Source of the DNA: DTU013 sp964490975
GTDB taxonomy: Bacteria; Bacillota; Clostridia; Acetivibrionales; DTU013
DNA: 64,000 bases
Assembly: GCA_964490975.1 (NCBI GenBank)
Contig: CAZBEQ010000015.1
Span: forward strand, 1-64,000
Direction of reading: 5' to 3'
How positions within the stretch are numbered: position 1 is the first letter of the stretch; each line of letters begins with the position of its first letter. This document shows, one piece after another, positions 16,106-24,656 of this stretch. The notes under the pieces are model-generated. The model saw only the letters and a list, made by a program, of their open reading frames with translations. It was not told where the DNA came from and did no database searches. The position numbers were made by a program, and so were the translations under genes.

Positions 16106-17089
16106 TTACCAGATTCCCTGTTCACCGACCTTGTTTGATATGTAGTTGGTAGTCAACAGGAATATAAGACCTACTACCGATTGAAACAGGCCGACTGCAG
16201 TTGCGATGGAAAACTGGAACGACTGAAGACCTATACGGTACACAAATGTACTAATAACGTCAGAATATTCCATAACCAGTGCATTACCTATGACATAAGG
16301 TCTGTCGAAACCTATGGAGAGCATCCTTCCCACCTGCATTATAAGCAGTATTATTATGGTAGGCTTTAAACCGGGCAGTGTAATGTGCCATATCTTGCGA
16401 AGCCGTCCCGCTCCATCGACAACAGCAGCCTCGTACAATTCCTGGTTTATACCCGCTATTGCTGCAAGATATATGATCGTATTCCAGCCTACACTCTGCC
16501 AAACTCCCAAAATTGTGTATGTTAACAGCCAAACCAAGGGGTCCGTCAGGAATGGAACCGGTTCACTCAGGCCCATCTGCATGAGCAGATTGTTGATGAT
16601 GCCCGTTTCTGGAGATAAAAGCTGCAGTGAGACTGTGCCTATTATGACCCATGAGAGAAAATGAGGAAGGTATAGTACCGTCTGTGAGATCTTTTTGAAT
16701 CTTTCCAAACATATTTCACTGAGAATTATAGATAAAATTATAGGAGCCGGAAAACCAAATATCAGATCAAGGGTGTTCAAAAGAAACGTATTCCTTACAG
16801 CCGTAAGGAACTGAGGCATGGTGAATATTTCCTTGAATGATGCGAAATTGTTCCAGGGACTGGTCCAAACGCCCTCAAATATGTTGTAATCTTTGAATGC
16901 TATCAGAATGCCATACAGCGGACCGTACTTGAATAATAGAAAATATACAAGCGGAGGAAGTAAAAACAGATAAAGCATGTAATTATTTCTTAAATATATT
17001 AGGAAGCGATTACGTCTGGAGCCGGTCATCTGTAATTCTGGTACGTTTTGTTTCTGTAAAGCAGTCACATCAGTCTTTAATTTTGACAT
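16106..17089 (-). CDS. carbohydrate ABC transporter permease, LplB/YteP type
   Basis: 327 residues and six TM helices. The N-terminal helix begins at about 32 (YMLYLFLLPPLVYFLLFKYGPLYG), and the loop EAAVVDGAGRLRKIWHITLPGLKP is the ATPase contact. This is the first gene of the minus-strand transporter operon. ATG 17089 follows GGGAG by about ten bases; the TTG at 17098 would touch that site. The partner permease, a lipoprotein and the binding protein follow. Similar lplA-lplB-ytcP sets next to aguA import aldouronates in Paenibacillus. Confidence 0.92.
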   Translation of the reverse strand: MSKLKTDVTALQKQNVPELQMTGSRRNRFLIYLRNNYMLYLFLLPPLVYFLLFKYGPLYGILIAFKDYNIFEGVWTSPWNNFASFKEIFTMPQFLTAVRNTFLLNTLDLIFGFPAPIILSIILSEICLERFKKISQTVLYLPHFLSWVIIGTVSLQLLSPETGIINNLLMQMGLSEPVPFLTDPLVWLLTYTILGVWQSVGWNTIIYLAAIAGINQELYEAAVVDGAGRLRKIWHITLPGLKPTIIILLIMQVGRMLSIGFDRPYVIGNALVMEYSDVISTFVYRIGLQSFQFSIATAVGLFQSVVGLIFLLTTNYISNKVGEQGIW

Positions 17090-17414
17090 TCTGAACAACT
17101 CCCTTATTAGTATATTAACGTATATAATTTATTTATAAAATAATTATATGCAAGCACTTATTGTATATCAATAATGACTTTCGCTTATTACTATCACTTT
17201 TGCTTATTTAGATACACCAGCTATTTTAAGTCGCTTGAAGATTAAGTGATCTAATTATCACCTAAATGTATAATTCAAATATGGTTAATATATTTTAACT
17301 AACTAACTAGAAATCAATTTCCACTATAGTCTTTATTTTTTACAAACTTTTATATTTTGTTCTATTGAATAGGCTCGATTGATTCATTATTATATATGCA
17401 GGAGGGATGTATTA
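17090..17414. promoter_or_regulatory. divergent control region of the aldouronate locus
   Basis: AT-rich gap between the transporter operon (minus) and the URO-D gene (plus). It holds a pair of direct repeats, GACTTTCGCTTATT at 17176 and CACTTTTGCTTATT at 17195, in register every 19 bp, as expected of an AraC-type operator. No clear -35/-10 pair could be fixed. Confidence 0.4.
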
Positions 17415-18524
17415 ATGTATGTTGATCTAGAAAAATTCTGGGCCGATGACGAGCTTTCACATGAAGATAACTGTTTCAGCCCTAAGGCACCTCAGGTAGC
17501 ACTTGGAATTAGAATGAGTGAGGAATGTGTTTTCGCGGAGCTTGGCGAAGAAGGCAATCCATGGGGATACACTCCTCGCAAAAGGCGTCTCGAGCTTAAC
17601 AGGCGTTATAATGACAAGGCAGAAAAAATAGTGGGCCGCAGACTGCTTCCCGACAACCTTCCCGAATCCGATGCCGAATTTCCTTATATTAAGAGAATTG
17701 GAGAGGTTTTTGAAGGTAAATATGTCCATAATGATATCTCGGAATGGCTTGAACAATCAGCAAACACACCCTCTGAACTGGAAAAGCTTTTAGACAGGGT
17801 GGATAGGCTTGATCTGCGTGAATTCATTCTTCCTGCTGACTGGGAGAAGGAGAAAAAGCGTATTTTTGAGAAGTATGGACTAAAGCCATCACTAATGAGG
17901 CACATAAGAGGTCCCGTGACACTTGCCACCTCTATCTATGGTATTGAAAATCTTATATACCTTATTATTGACGAGCCTGATCTGGCAAAACGCTTTTCGG
18001 ATACTATATTAAAGGTTGTCACAGGTATCGCATCCATTATGGATGAAGAAGCAGGATATAACGAGACCAATCGTCCGGGAGGCTTCAGCTTCGCTGATGA
18101 CAACTGCTACCTTCTCACGCCTGATATGTATGAAGAATTTGGCTACCCTATACTGAAGTCCATTTTTGAACGTTGGAGTCCAAATCCAGGTGACATGCGT
18201 TACCAGCATTCCGATTCGGCCATGACCCATATAGTTCCCATATTGGGCAGGTTGAACCTGACAGGCTGTAATTTCGGACCAACTGTCCTCGTGGACGATA
18301 TACGCAAATATATGCCAAAAACCAGAATAGATGGCTGTTTGGCTCCATTTACATTTATGAACAACGATACTGAGGGTATTATTAAGGAAGTCAAGCGTGA
18401 CTGTGAAATGTCTCGCGAATGCAGGGGGTTGAATCTTTCAACTGCTGGCTCGATCAACAACGGAAGTCTTCTGACTAGCATGCTGACCGTTATGTATACC
18501 ATACAAAATTATGGAAGGTATTGA
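17415..18524 (+). CDS. uroporphyrinogen decarboxylase (URO-D) superfamily protein, not HemE
   Basis: 369 residues with the URO-D/MtaA fold signature: RGPVTLAT (165-171), DDNCYLLTPDMYEEFGYPIL (228-247), HSDSAMTHIVPILG (265-278) and TAGSINNG (343-350). HemE makes coproporphyrinogen; MtaA/CmuA-type relatives move methyl groups between corrinoids and thiols or folates. The zinc motif HxC of MtaA is here H265-S-D267, so a zinc-thiol mechanism as in MtaA is doubtful, although C285, C308, C330 and C336 are candidates for ligands. The start is ATG 17415 with AGGAGGG seven bases upstream. It sits between the sugar transporter and the GH67 gene, converging with the AraC gene 1 bp away. The substrate is unknown. 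Confidence 0.75.
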   Translation: MYVDLEKFWADDELSHEDNCFSPKAPQVALGIRMSEECVFAELGEEGNPWGYTPRKRRLELNRRYNDKAEKIVGRRLLPDNLPESDAEFPYIKRIGEVFEGKYVHNDISEWLEQSANTPSELEKLLDRVDRLDLREFILPADWEKEKKRIFEKYGLKPSLMRHIRGPVTLATSIYGIENLIYLIIDEPDLAKRFSDTILKVVTGIASIMDEEAGYNETNRPGGFSFADDNCYLLTPDMYEEFGYPILKSIFERWSPNPGDMRYQHSDSAMTHIVPILGRLNLTGCNFGPTVLVDDIRKYMPKTRIDGCLAPFTFMNNDTEGIIKEVKRDCEMSRECRGLNLSTAGSINNGSLLTSMLTVMYTIQNYGRY

Positions 18525-18525
18525 G

Positions 18526-19347
18526 CTACAAGCCCCTTCCTTTGAGCAATACTGATGGCGCGTAGCCCCTATATGCCCTGTATACCTTGCTGAAGTAGAA
18601 CAAGTCATCAAATCCGCTGCGCGCTGCCGCTTCACTAACGGTATAACCGCCGGTTGACAGCAGGTTCTCCGCATTATTAATCCGTATACGTGTAATATAT
18701 TGCTTGATGGTACAGCCATTAGCCTTCTTGAAAAAGGCGCCGAGATAAACAGGATTAAGCTCTGCGATTTCAGCCAGCTCAAATATTTCTATCCTGTTCA
18801 TAAAATTGTGGAGGATATGCTGTTTGATTTTCAGCAGTCTGGGATCCTCCTGTTGCATGGGTATACCTGAAGCAATACGGCAAAGAAGCTTGTCCAGTAT
18901 AAGCATGAATACAGCCCGGGCTCTCATAATGTAATTGAAGGACTGCTCCACCCAGATATGGTCCAGCTCGCTGTACAGACTCATTAGTTCACCGGAAACT
19001 CCGGTTTTTATAACAGGCTCTTCCGTCAGTTTAATGTCTTCGGCTCCACCTCCGATATCATGGATAAGGAGGTTGGCGGCAAAGCATTGCATGGGTTCAT
19101 CAGGATCTGTATAAGCCTGGCGTACGTTACCGGTGGGTACATAAATAAAATCTCCCTGGCTGATATTGTGCTTTACCCCATTTATAAGATAAGTGGAACG
19201 CCCCTTGTAGACATATGTCAAGTCATGAAAATTGATTTCTCCCTGCACAATACTCCAGTTAGGCGTACATTTTCTGTTGACAAAATAAATCAGTTCAGGG
19301 ACAATATTTGAAAATTTGTTTCGTTCCATTATTACACCAGATTTCAT
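18526..19347 (-). CDS. AraC-family regulator with cupin sensor domain
   Basis: 273 residues. The N-terminal cupin-like ligand domain (about 20-110: YVYKGRSTYLINGVKHNISQGDFIYVPTG) precedes an AraC DNA-binding domain (about 170-265, second HTH FDDLFYFSKVYRAYRGYAPS). It is divergent from the GH67 gene with a gap of 62 bp and convergent with the URO-D gene, so it probably controls GH67 and itself. The start is uncertain: ATG 19347 has no clear ribosome site, while ATG 19329 follows GGTG by five bases. Confidence 0.88.
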   Translation of the reverse strand: MKSGVIMERNKFSNIVPELIYFVNRKCTPNWSIVQGEINFHDLTYVYKGRSTYLINGVKHNISQGDFIYVPTGNVRQAYTDPDEPMQCFAANLLIHDIGGGAEDIKLTEEPVIKTGVSGELMSLYSELDHIWVEQSFNYIMRARAVFMLILDKLLCRIASGIPMQQEDPRLLKIKQHILHNFMNRIEIFELAEIAELNPVYLGAFFKKANGCTIKQYITRIRINNAENLLSTGGYTVSEAAARSGFDDLFYFSKVYRAYRGYAPSVLLKGRGL

Positions 19348-19409
19348 AAATTTTATTTACTTTTACCATTTTACTATAACTATAAGTATTTCTGCAAGGA
19401 AGGGATAAG

Positions 19410-21518
19410 ATGACTATGCGAAACCCAATAAACAATAGCGGATATGATGCATGGCTCAGCTTCAGCACTGCTGATAGCACGGCTGTCAGCAAATTGTCAA
19501 CATTTTTTGGCAGCATATGCCTGGAATCTAATGACCCATTGGTATCGATGGCCGGAAAGGAATTGAAATCAGCTTTTAAAACAATTTTCGTCAAAAGCCC
19601 TTTAACCGTTAAAAGTACAAAGGCTCAAGGGACAGTTGTCCTGTGCACTATTCCCGAAAGAACATCACCACCTGTTGTCGCTGATGTCGATAAAGCCGCC
19701 AGTATTTCCTTTATAACTGATAAAGAGTATGACAATATCGGTGGCGAGGGTTTTATTATAAAGCGCTGCAAGCATAGTAATAGCAGTTTTACAATAATTG
19801 CCGCTAAATCCGGTGCCGGTGTACTTTATGGAGCTTATACACTTCTGCGGCTTATCCTATGTGGAGGCTTCAGCGAAAATATCAGCATTATTGAGAATCC
19901 ATCACTGTCACTGCGTATGATCAATCAATGGGACAATATGGATGGCAGCATAGAAAGAGGTTATGCGGGGCTCTCTATTTTCTATAAGAATGGCAGTATT
20001 CTTACCGACAGCAAAAGGATCCGTGATTATGCACGGCTATTGGCATCCATCGGTCTCAACGCAATCGTACTGAACAACGTCAATGTGCACGACATGGAAA
20101 CAAGGCTGCTTTCAAAAGAAGAACTCCCAAAGGTTGCAAAGCTGGCTGAAATTTTTAGGTGCTATGGAATAAAGATTTTTCTGAGTATCAACTACTCCAG
20201 CCCCATTGAACTCGGGGGGCTGGATACAGCAGACCCTTTGGATGCTGGAGTCCGGTCATGGTGGAGCTCCAAAGCCGCCGAGATCTACAGCTATATCCCA
20301 GATTTTGGTGGCTTTCTTGTCAAGGCGGATTCAGAGTTCCGTCCGGGACCCTTCACTTATGGAAGAAATCATGCGGAAGGTGCAAACGTACTGGCAGAGG
20401 CTCTTAAGCCCTATGGCGGTATTGTTGTCTGGCGGTGCTTCGTTTATAACTGCAGACAAGATTGGCGTGATACAATAACAGACAGGGCAAGCTCTGCCTA
20501 TGACAACTTTATGCCTCTTGACGGTAAATTCGCGGATAATGTGCTGCTTCAGATCAAGAACGGGCCGATGGATTTCCAGGTTAGAGAACCTATATCACCG
20601 CTTCTTGGAGGGCTTAGAAAATCTAATATGGTGCTTGAGGTGCAGATCACGCAGGAATACACGGGACAGCAGCGTCATCTTTGCTACCTTGCACCAGTGT
20701 GGAAGGACACACTGGATTTTGATACCTTCAATAACGGTAAGGATAGTACAGTAGCAAATATACTTGTTAATGCTCCAAAAAACGGTATGTTGTCAGGCAT
20801 TGCAGCGGTCTCTAACATCGGTGATGATATGAACTGGACAGGACATGATCTGGCGCAGGCCAACCTTTATTGCTTTGGAAGACTTGCATGGGATCCTGGC
20901 CTGTCCTCCGAAGTAATCGCAAAGGAGTGGACAACTCAGACCTTTGGAAACGATCCGGTCGTTATGGATACTATTACCGGTATGCTTATGGAATCATATA
21001 ATATTTATGAAAGCTACACTTCACCGCTTGGTATCGGCTGGATGGTCAATCCCAATCATCATTATGGTCCAAGTGTGGATGGCTATGAGTACTCAGCCTG
21101 GGGAACATATCACAGAGCCGACCATGAGGGTATAGGTGTAGATAGATCCGTAGCTTTGGGAACCGGCTATGCCGGCAGATATTCCCCCCCGAACTCGACT
21201 ATGTATGAAAACATTGAAACCTGCCCCGAGGAACTACTTTTGTTTTTCCACCATGTTCCATACAAGTATAGGCTAAAATCAGGTACTACACTGATACAGT
21301 ATATATATGATACTCACTTTGAAGGAGCTGAAAAGGCCGCAGAGCTGGTCAACAAATGGAAGAGCCTCAATGGCAGGATCAACAGCCAATGCAGCGACCG
21401 CGTCCTTAAAAGGCTTGAGGAGCAGGCCGCTCACTCATGTGAATGGCGCGACGTTATCAACTCATACTTTTACAGAAAGAGTGGTATCCCGGACGAAAAG
21501 TCCAGAAAAATTTATTGA
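19410..21518 (+). CDS. aguA: alpha-glucuronidase, glycoside hydrolase family 67
   Basis: Removes (4-O-methyl-)D-glucuronic acid from the non-reducing end of aldouronates produced from glucuronoxylan. 702 residues, the family's usual length. Family motifs are clear: INQWDNMDGSIERGYAG (171-187), VKADSEFRPGPF with likely acid E309, FMPLDGKFADNV with D371, and MDFQVREP with E393; these match the three acidic active-site residues of GH67. There is no signal peptide, so it acts in the cytoplasm on imported oligosaccharides, consistent with the ABC importer next door. The start has AAGGGATAAG before it. The gene ends directly at the 78-nt palindrome 21520-21597. Confidence 0.95.
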   Translation: MTMRNPINNSGYDAWLSFSTADSTAVSKLSTFFGSICLESNDPLVSMAGKELKSAFKTIFVKSPLTVKSTKAQGTVVLCTIPERTSPPVVADVDKAASISFITDKEYDNIGGEGFIIKRCKHSNSSFTIIAAKSGAGVLYGAYTLLRLILCGGFSENISIIENPSLSLRMINQWDNMDGSIERGYAGLSIFYKNGSILTDSKRIRDYARLLASIGLNAIVLNNVNVHDMETRLLSKEELPKVAKLAEIFRCYGIKIFLSINYSSPIELGGLDTADPLDAGVRSWWSSKAAEIYSYIPDFGGFLVKADSEFRPGPFTYGRNHAEGANVLAEALKPYGGIVVWRCFVYNCRQDWRDTITDRASSAYDNFMPLDGKFADNVLLQIKNGPMDFQVREPISPLLGGLRKSNMVLEVQITQEYTGQQRHLCYLAPVWKDTLDFDTFNNGKDSTVANILVNAPKNGMLSGIAAVSNIGDDMNWTGHDLAQANLYCFGRLAWDPGLSSEVIAKEWTTQTFGNDPVVMDTITGMLMESYNIYESYTSPLGIGWMVNPNHHYGPSVDGYEYSAWGTYHRADHEGIGVDRSVALGTGYAGRYSPPNSTMYENIETCPEELLLFFHHVPYKYRLKSGTTLIQYIYDTHFEGAEKAAELVNKWKSLNGRINSQCSDRVLKRLEEQAAHSCEWRDVINSYFYRKSGIPDEKSRKIY

Positions 21519-21519
21519 T

Positions 21520-21597
21520 CAATCAAAGGGGACGGGGGTTTTTGATTATCAATTAACTTGTTAATTGATAATCAAAAACCCCCGTCCCCTTTGATTG
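21520..21597. repeat. perfect 78-nt palindrome, REP-like (GGGGACGGGGG family)
   Basis: 38-nt arms with a TT spacer and no mismatch; outer part CAATCAAAGGGGACGGGGG, inner part TTGATTATCAATTAAC. It begins 2 nt after the GH67 stop. The same core occurs twice at 1711-1802. The stem would also stop or stabilise GH67 mRNA, but there is no T-run outside it. Confidence 0.9.
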
Positions 21598-21602
21598 TGC
21601 CC

Positions 21603-21631
21603 TTGTAATACGCATATTCATCTGATATACT
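21603..21631 (+). promoter_or_regulatory. probable sigma-A promoter of proA
   Basis: TTGTAA at 21603-21608 and TATACT at 21626-21631 with 17 bp between, 30 bp before the start. It lies just after the palindrome, so proA has its own promoter and is not driven from GH67. Confidence 0.6.
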
Positions 21632-21660
21632 AATAAAAACCATCAGAACGAGGTGTTTTT

Positions 21661-22956
21661 ATGAGCGTTACCGAAGCATGCCATGGAGTCAAGTCAGCAT
21701 CCATAAAGCTGGCGGTGTCCACTACTGCCGAAAAAAACAACGCGCTTCTTAGTATTGCAGATGCGCTTCTCAACCATAAAGAAGATATTTTCGCTGCAAA
21801 TCGTCAGGATTTGAAAAGAAGCGAAGAAGAAAATGTACCCTTTCCCCTGCTTAAGAGACTGAAGTTCGATGAATCCAAGCTGAATGACGTCATAGCAGGT
21901 ATCCACAGTCTTGTCGGTCTTGAGGATCCGGTAGGCAGAACATTGCTTTCTACGGAGCTGGATGATGGACTTGAGCTCTACAGGGTCACGTGTCCTATTG
22001 GCGCTATCGGTATAATTTTCGAGTCAAGGCCGGATGCACTCGTTCAGATATCTACCCTCTGCCTTAAAAGCGGGAATGGAGTGCTTCTGAAGGGCGGTTC
22101 CGAAGCAATTGAAACAAACAGAGTACTGGCAAGGCTTATCATTTCCGCAACTGAAGCCGCCGGCATTCCGAAGGGCTGGTGCAGCCTTCTGGAAACACGT
22201 TCAGATATAAATGAGCTGCTAAAGCAGGACAAATATGTTGACCTTATTATCCCAAGAGGCTCTAATGAATTTGTCAGATATATAATGAATAACACTAACA
22301 TACCTGTGATGGGCCACGCAGACGGCATTTGCCATTGCTATATAGATAACACGGCAGATATGGACATGGCTGTACGGGTGGCAATAGATTCAAAGACGCA
22401 GTATGTAGCTGTCTGCAATGCTATGGAAACGCTTCTTGTACACGAAGCTGCAGCAAAGGAATTCCTGCCCGGGCTCAAGAAAGCTGCTGATGAAAAAAAT
22501 GTAGAGCTGTTCGGCTGCAGTAAAACTACAGCAATCATATCCGTATCACCGGCTTCAGAGGATGACTGGAGAACAGAGTATCTTGATTACAAGCTATCGG
22601 TTAAAATCGTCGGAAGCCTTGACGAAGCGATAGACCATATCAATACCTATGGCTCCGGTCATACTGACTCAATTGTCACTGCAGACAAGGATGCTGCCGC
22701 GCGTTTCATGTCTCTTGTGGATTCAGGAAATGTTATGTGGAACTGTTCCACCAGATTCAGCGACGGGTTCAAATATGGCCTGGGTGCCGAAGTTGGCATT
22801 AGCACAGGCAAGCTCCATGCACGCGGTCCCGTCGGACTCGAGGGACTTGTGATATATAAATACAAGCTGATAGGTAACGGTCATATTGTTTCAGACTATG
22901 CCGAAAAAAGGAGCAGCTTCACTCACAGAAAGCTTGACAGGGACTGCCCTCTTTAG
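21661..22956 (+). CDS. proA: gamma-glutamyl phosphate reductase
   Basis: Second step of proline synthesis: NADPH-dependent reduction of glutamyl 5-phosphate to the semialdehyde. 431 residues of aldehyde dehydrogenase fold: CPIGAIGIIFESRPDA (about 107-122), LLKGGSEAIETN, IPRGSNEFVRYI, the catalytic-cysteine loop with YVAVCNAMETLLVH (C258), and C-terminal VMWNCSTRFSDGFKYGLGAEVGIST. CGAGGTG lies seven bases before the ATG. It is monocistronic, with its own promoter and terminator. proB is on the other strand, beyond the aldouronate locus. Confidence 0.96.
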   Translation: MSVTEACHGVKSASIKLAVSTTAEKNNALLSIADALLNHKEDIFAANRQDLKRSEEENVPFPLLKRLKFDESKLNDVIAGIHSLVGLEDPVGRTLLSTELDDGLELYRVTCPIGAIGIIFESRPDALVQISTLCLKSGNGVLLKGGSEAIETNRVLARLIISATEAAGIPKGWCSLLETRSDINELLKQDKYVDLIIPRGSNEFVRYIMNNTNIPVMGHADGICHCYIDNTADMDMAVRVAIDSKTQYVAVCNAMETLLVHEAAAKEFLPGLKKAADEKNVELFGCSKTTAIISVSPASEDDWRTEYLDYKLSVKIVGSLDEAIDHINTYGSGHTDSIVTADKDAAARFMSLVDSGNVMWNCSTRFSDGFKYGLGAEVGISTGKLHARGPVGLEGLVIYKYKLIGNGHIVSDYAEKRSSFTHRKLDRDCPL

Positions 22957-23002
22957 AAACGGATATGTCCCGTTCATCTATGACGAATACTCAAATATAT
23001 GC

Positions 23003-23040
23003 GACTGCCTCAATATGAACGTTGAGGCAGTCTATTTTTT
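23003..23040 (+). terminator. rho-independent terminator of proA
   Basis: Perfect arms GACTGCCTCAA and TTGAGGCAGTC with an eight-base loop, followed by TATTTTTT. Confidence 0.9.
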
Positions 23041-23358
23041 ACCATAAAAAACAAAAGCCCGATCGCAAAATCATATCCCGACTCCGGCACATATGTCTTA
23101 CATATGCTGAGTAAAATATCAAATAATGGGTGGATGTTACTTGTTGAAGTTATCGAAAAACCTTAATTGCACTACATAAATCAGAAATCAACCGCATTAT
23201 CTAGCCGTATATTAACAAAATCGGATATCTCACCACACATTACATGATTTTTTACTCACCAATTGATTTTGAGATAGCTTCTTTTTCATTTGTATCAAAT
23301 ATGAACATTATAGCGGGTTTAACATAATATGAATTAAGAATATTGAGATCATGGTGGT
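23041..23358. other. AT-rich gap with no gene recognised
   Basis: No frame with a ribosome site and no strong hairpin was found. A good GGTGG site for the next gene is at its right edge. Confidence 0.5.
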
Positions 23359-23757
23359 ATGATGGAAAACACACTCAAATTGGAAAAGATAACAAGCGGG
23401 CTCCTTACACTTCAAAAAATAAAAGAACTGTACAATTATGAGCACAGGGCATCGGAAGAAAGCACTACCGATTATATCCGCCCGGATAGATTGATGCTTA
23501 TGCGTGAATTGCTTTCATCCGTTACGGAATTTCTCCCGCAGACCAGAAGCGGTATGTTCAGCAGCGCATTTGAGCAGGGCACCCGCTTCAGCGGCGCATA
23601 CAGAGAGCTTAAGCATCATATCGGCAGTATGAGCAGAGGTACTCCCGCGCAGGAAGATTTTTTCAGAACGCTCAGGCTGCTTATACCTGTGCTTGATATC
23701 CGGCATAAAGTGTACATGGATAAGTTCGTGAAAATAATAGATATATTGATGTCCTGA
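23359..23757 (+). CDS. conserved-looking helical protein, function unknown
   Basis: 132 residues, no signal peptide or TM. The predicted content is almost all helical with several charged heptad-like stretches (LEKITSGLLTLQKIKELY, RLMLMRELLSSVTEFL, TLRLLIPVLDIRHKVYMDKFVKIIDILM). ATGATG at 23359/23362 follows GGTGG by a few bases, so translation is likely; the second ATG has better spacing. The size and composition resemble small Clostridia-specific proteins of spore-forming cells, but no family is recognised. It stands alone between the proA terminator and the polyamine operon. Confidence 0.6.
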   Translation: MMENTLKLEKITSGLLTLQKIKELYNYEHRASEESTTDYIRPDRLMLMRELLSSVTEFLPQTRSGMFSSAFEQGTRFSGAYRELKHHIGSMSRGTPAQEDFFRTLRLLIPVLDIRHKVYMDKFVKIIDILMS

Positions 23758-23943
23758 TACATACAATTTTGCCATGCGAACAGTTATCTCAGTTGCAGTG
23801 CATAAATTAAATTCTAGTGTTCATCTGTATTTGCTCATTTCGTGTGACCCATACCAAGCTGCGTGTCACTGCGTTGATGCAGCTTATGCTACTACGCATT
23901 CAACCTGTATACGTCCACTGGCCTACTCAATATTCGATAATTA
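23758..23943. other. intergenic stretch with no gene recognised
   Basis: Mixed-composition sequence with no open frame carrying a ribosome site; it precedes the promoter at 23944. Confidence 0.4.
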
Positions 23944-23973
23944 TTGACAACACATATATTATGTGATTATAAT
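23944..23973 (+). promoter_or_regulatory. sigma-A promoter of the polyamine regulator-potABCD operon
   Basis: Perfect TTGACA at 23944-23949 and perfect TATAAT at 23968-23973, 18 bp apart, about 88 nt before the regulator start. Confidence 0.8.
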
Positions 23974-23986
23974 AAATTGTTTTTTA

Positions 23987-24005
23987 TGTTTAGTGGTTCT
24001 AAACA
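23987..24005. promoter_or_regulatory. inverted repeat, candidate operator for the XRE-cupin regulator
   Basis: TGTTTAG and CTAAACA separated by five bases lie just downstream of the -10 element, where bound repressor would block initiation or clearance. Autoregulation by the adjacent XRE protein is inferred. Confidence 0.45.
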
Positions 24006-24060
24006 AAATGTTTATAAATACAAACAAGCGTAATAGTTCTGAGAATAAAGGAACAAAATT

Positions 24061-24600
24061 ATGAAAATTGGCAACAAGCTCAAAATGCTGAGAATTAAAA
24101 ACGGTTTGACACAGGAAGAACTGGCCGACAGAAGTGAACTGTCCAAGGGCTTTATATCGCAGATCGAGAGGGATCTGACCTCCCCCTCCATAGCTACTCT
24201 TGTAGATGTACTACAGTGTCTGGGCTCAAACCTGAAGGATTTTTTCAATGAAAGCATAGATGAAAAGATCGTTTTCAGGAAGGATGATGTCTTCGTTAAG
24301 GAAAACAGTGACCTGAAGCATGAGATCAGATGGATCGTGCCTGACTCGCAAAAAAACAGAATGGAACCTATGCTTATCAGTTTGACTGAGGGTGGGGTCT
24401 CAGAAGCGGATGACCCCCACGAAGGCGAAGAGTATGGCTATGTACTGGCAGGCTCTATATTTATCAACCTTGCCGGAAGGAAATACAAGGTCAAAAAAGA
24501 TGAGAGCTTTTATTTCAAGGCAAACTGTGTGCATTATATATCAAACAGCGGCAAGACAGAGGCAAAGGTGCTTTGGGTATCTACTCCCCCAAGCTTTTAA
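24061..24600 (+). CDS. XRE-family regulator with C-terminal cupin domain, PuuR-like
   Basis: 179 residues. The Cro/CI helix-turn-helix (about 4-60: KLKMLRIKNGLTQEELADRS, SKGFISQIERD) is followed by a short linker and a cupin domain (about 108-178: DDPHEGEEYGYVLAGSIFIN, YFKANCVHYISNSG). Relatives sense polyamines or related small molecules and repress polyamine genes. It is the first gene of the potABCD operon, 56 bp before potA, with AAGGA before the ATG, and is therefore the likely local regulator. Confidence 0.9.
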   Translation: MKIGNKLKMLRIKNGLTQEELADRSELSKGFISQIERDLTSPSIATLVDVLQCLGSNLKDFFNESIDEKIVFRKDDVFVKENSDLKHEIRWIVPDSQKNRMEPMLISLTEGGVSEADDPHEGEEYGYVLAGSIFINLAGRKYKVKKDESFYFKANCVHYISNSGKTEAKVLWVSTPPSF

Positions 24601-24656
24601 AGCACCTGTAACATAGATAAGTCAAATCAATATGAACATTGCAAGGAGTATACCAA

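Noticed and set aside
17415..18524. HemE for heme biosynthesis
   Set aside because: N-terminal half differs, other heme genes are absent nearby, and the gene lies in a sugar locus.
21598..21660. T-box or other riboswitch before proA
   Set aside because: The leader is only about 30 nt and has no specifier stem or antiterminator.
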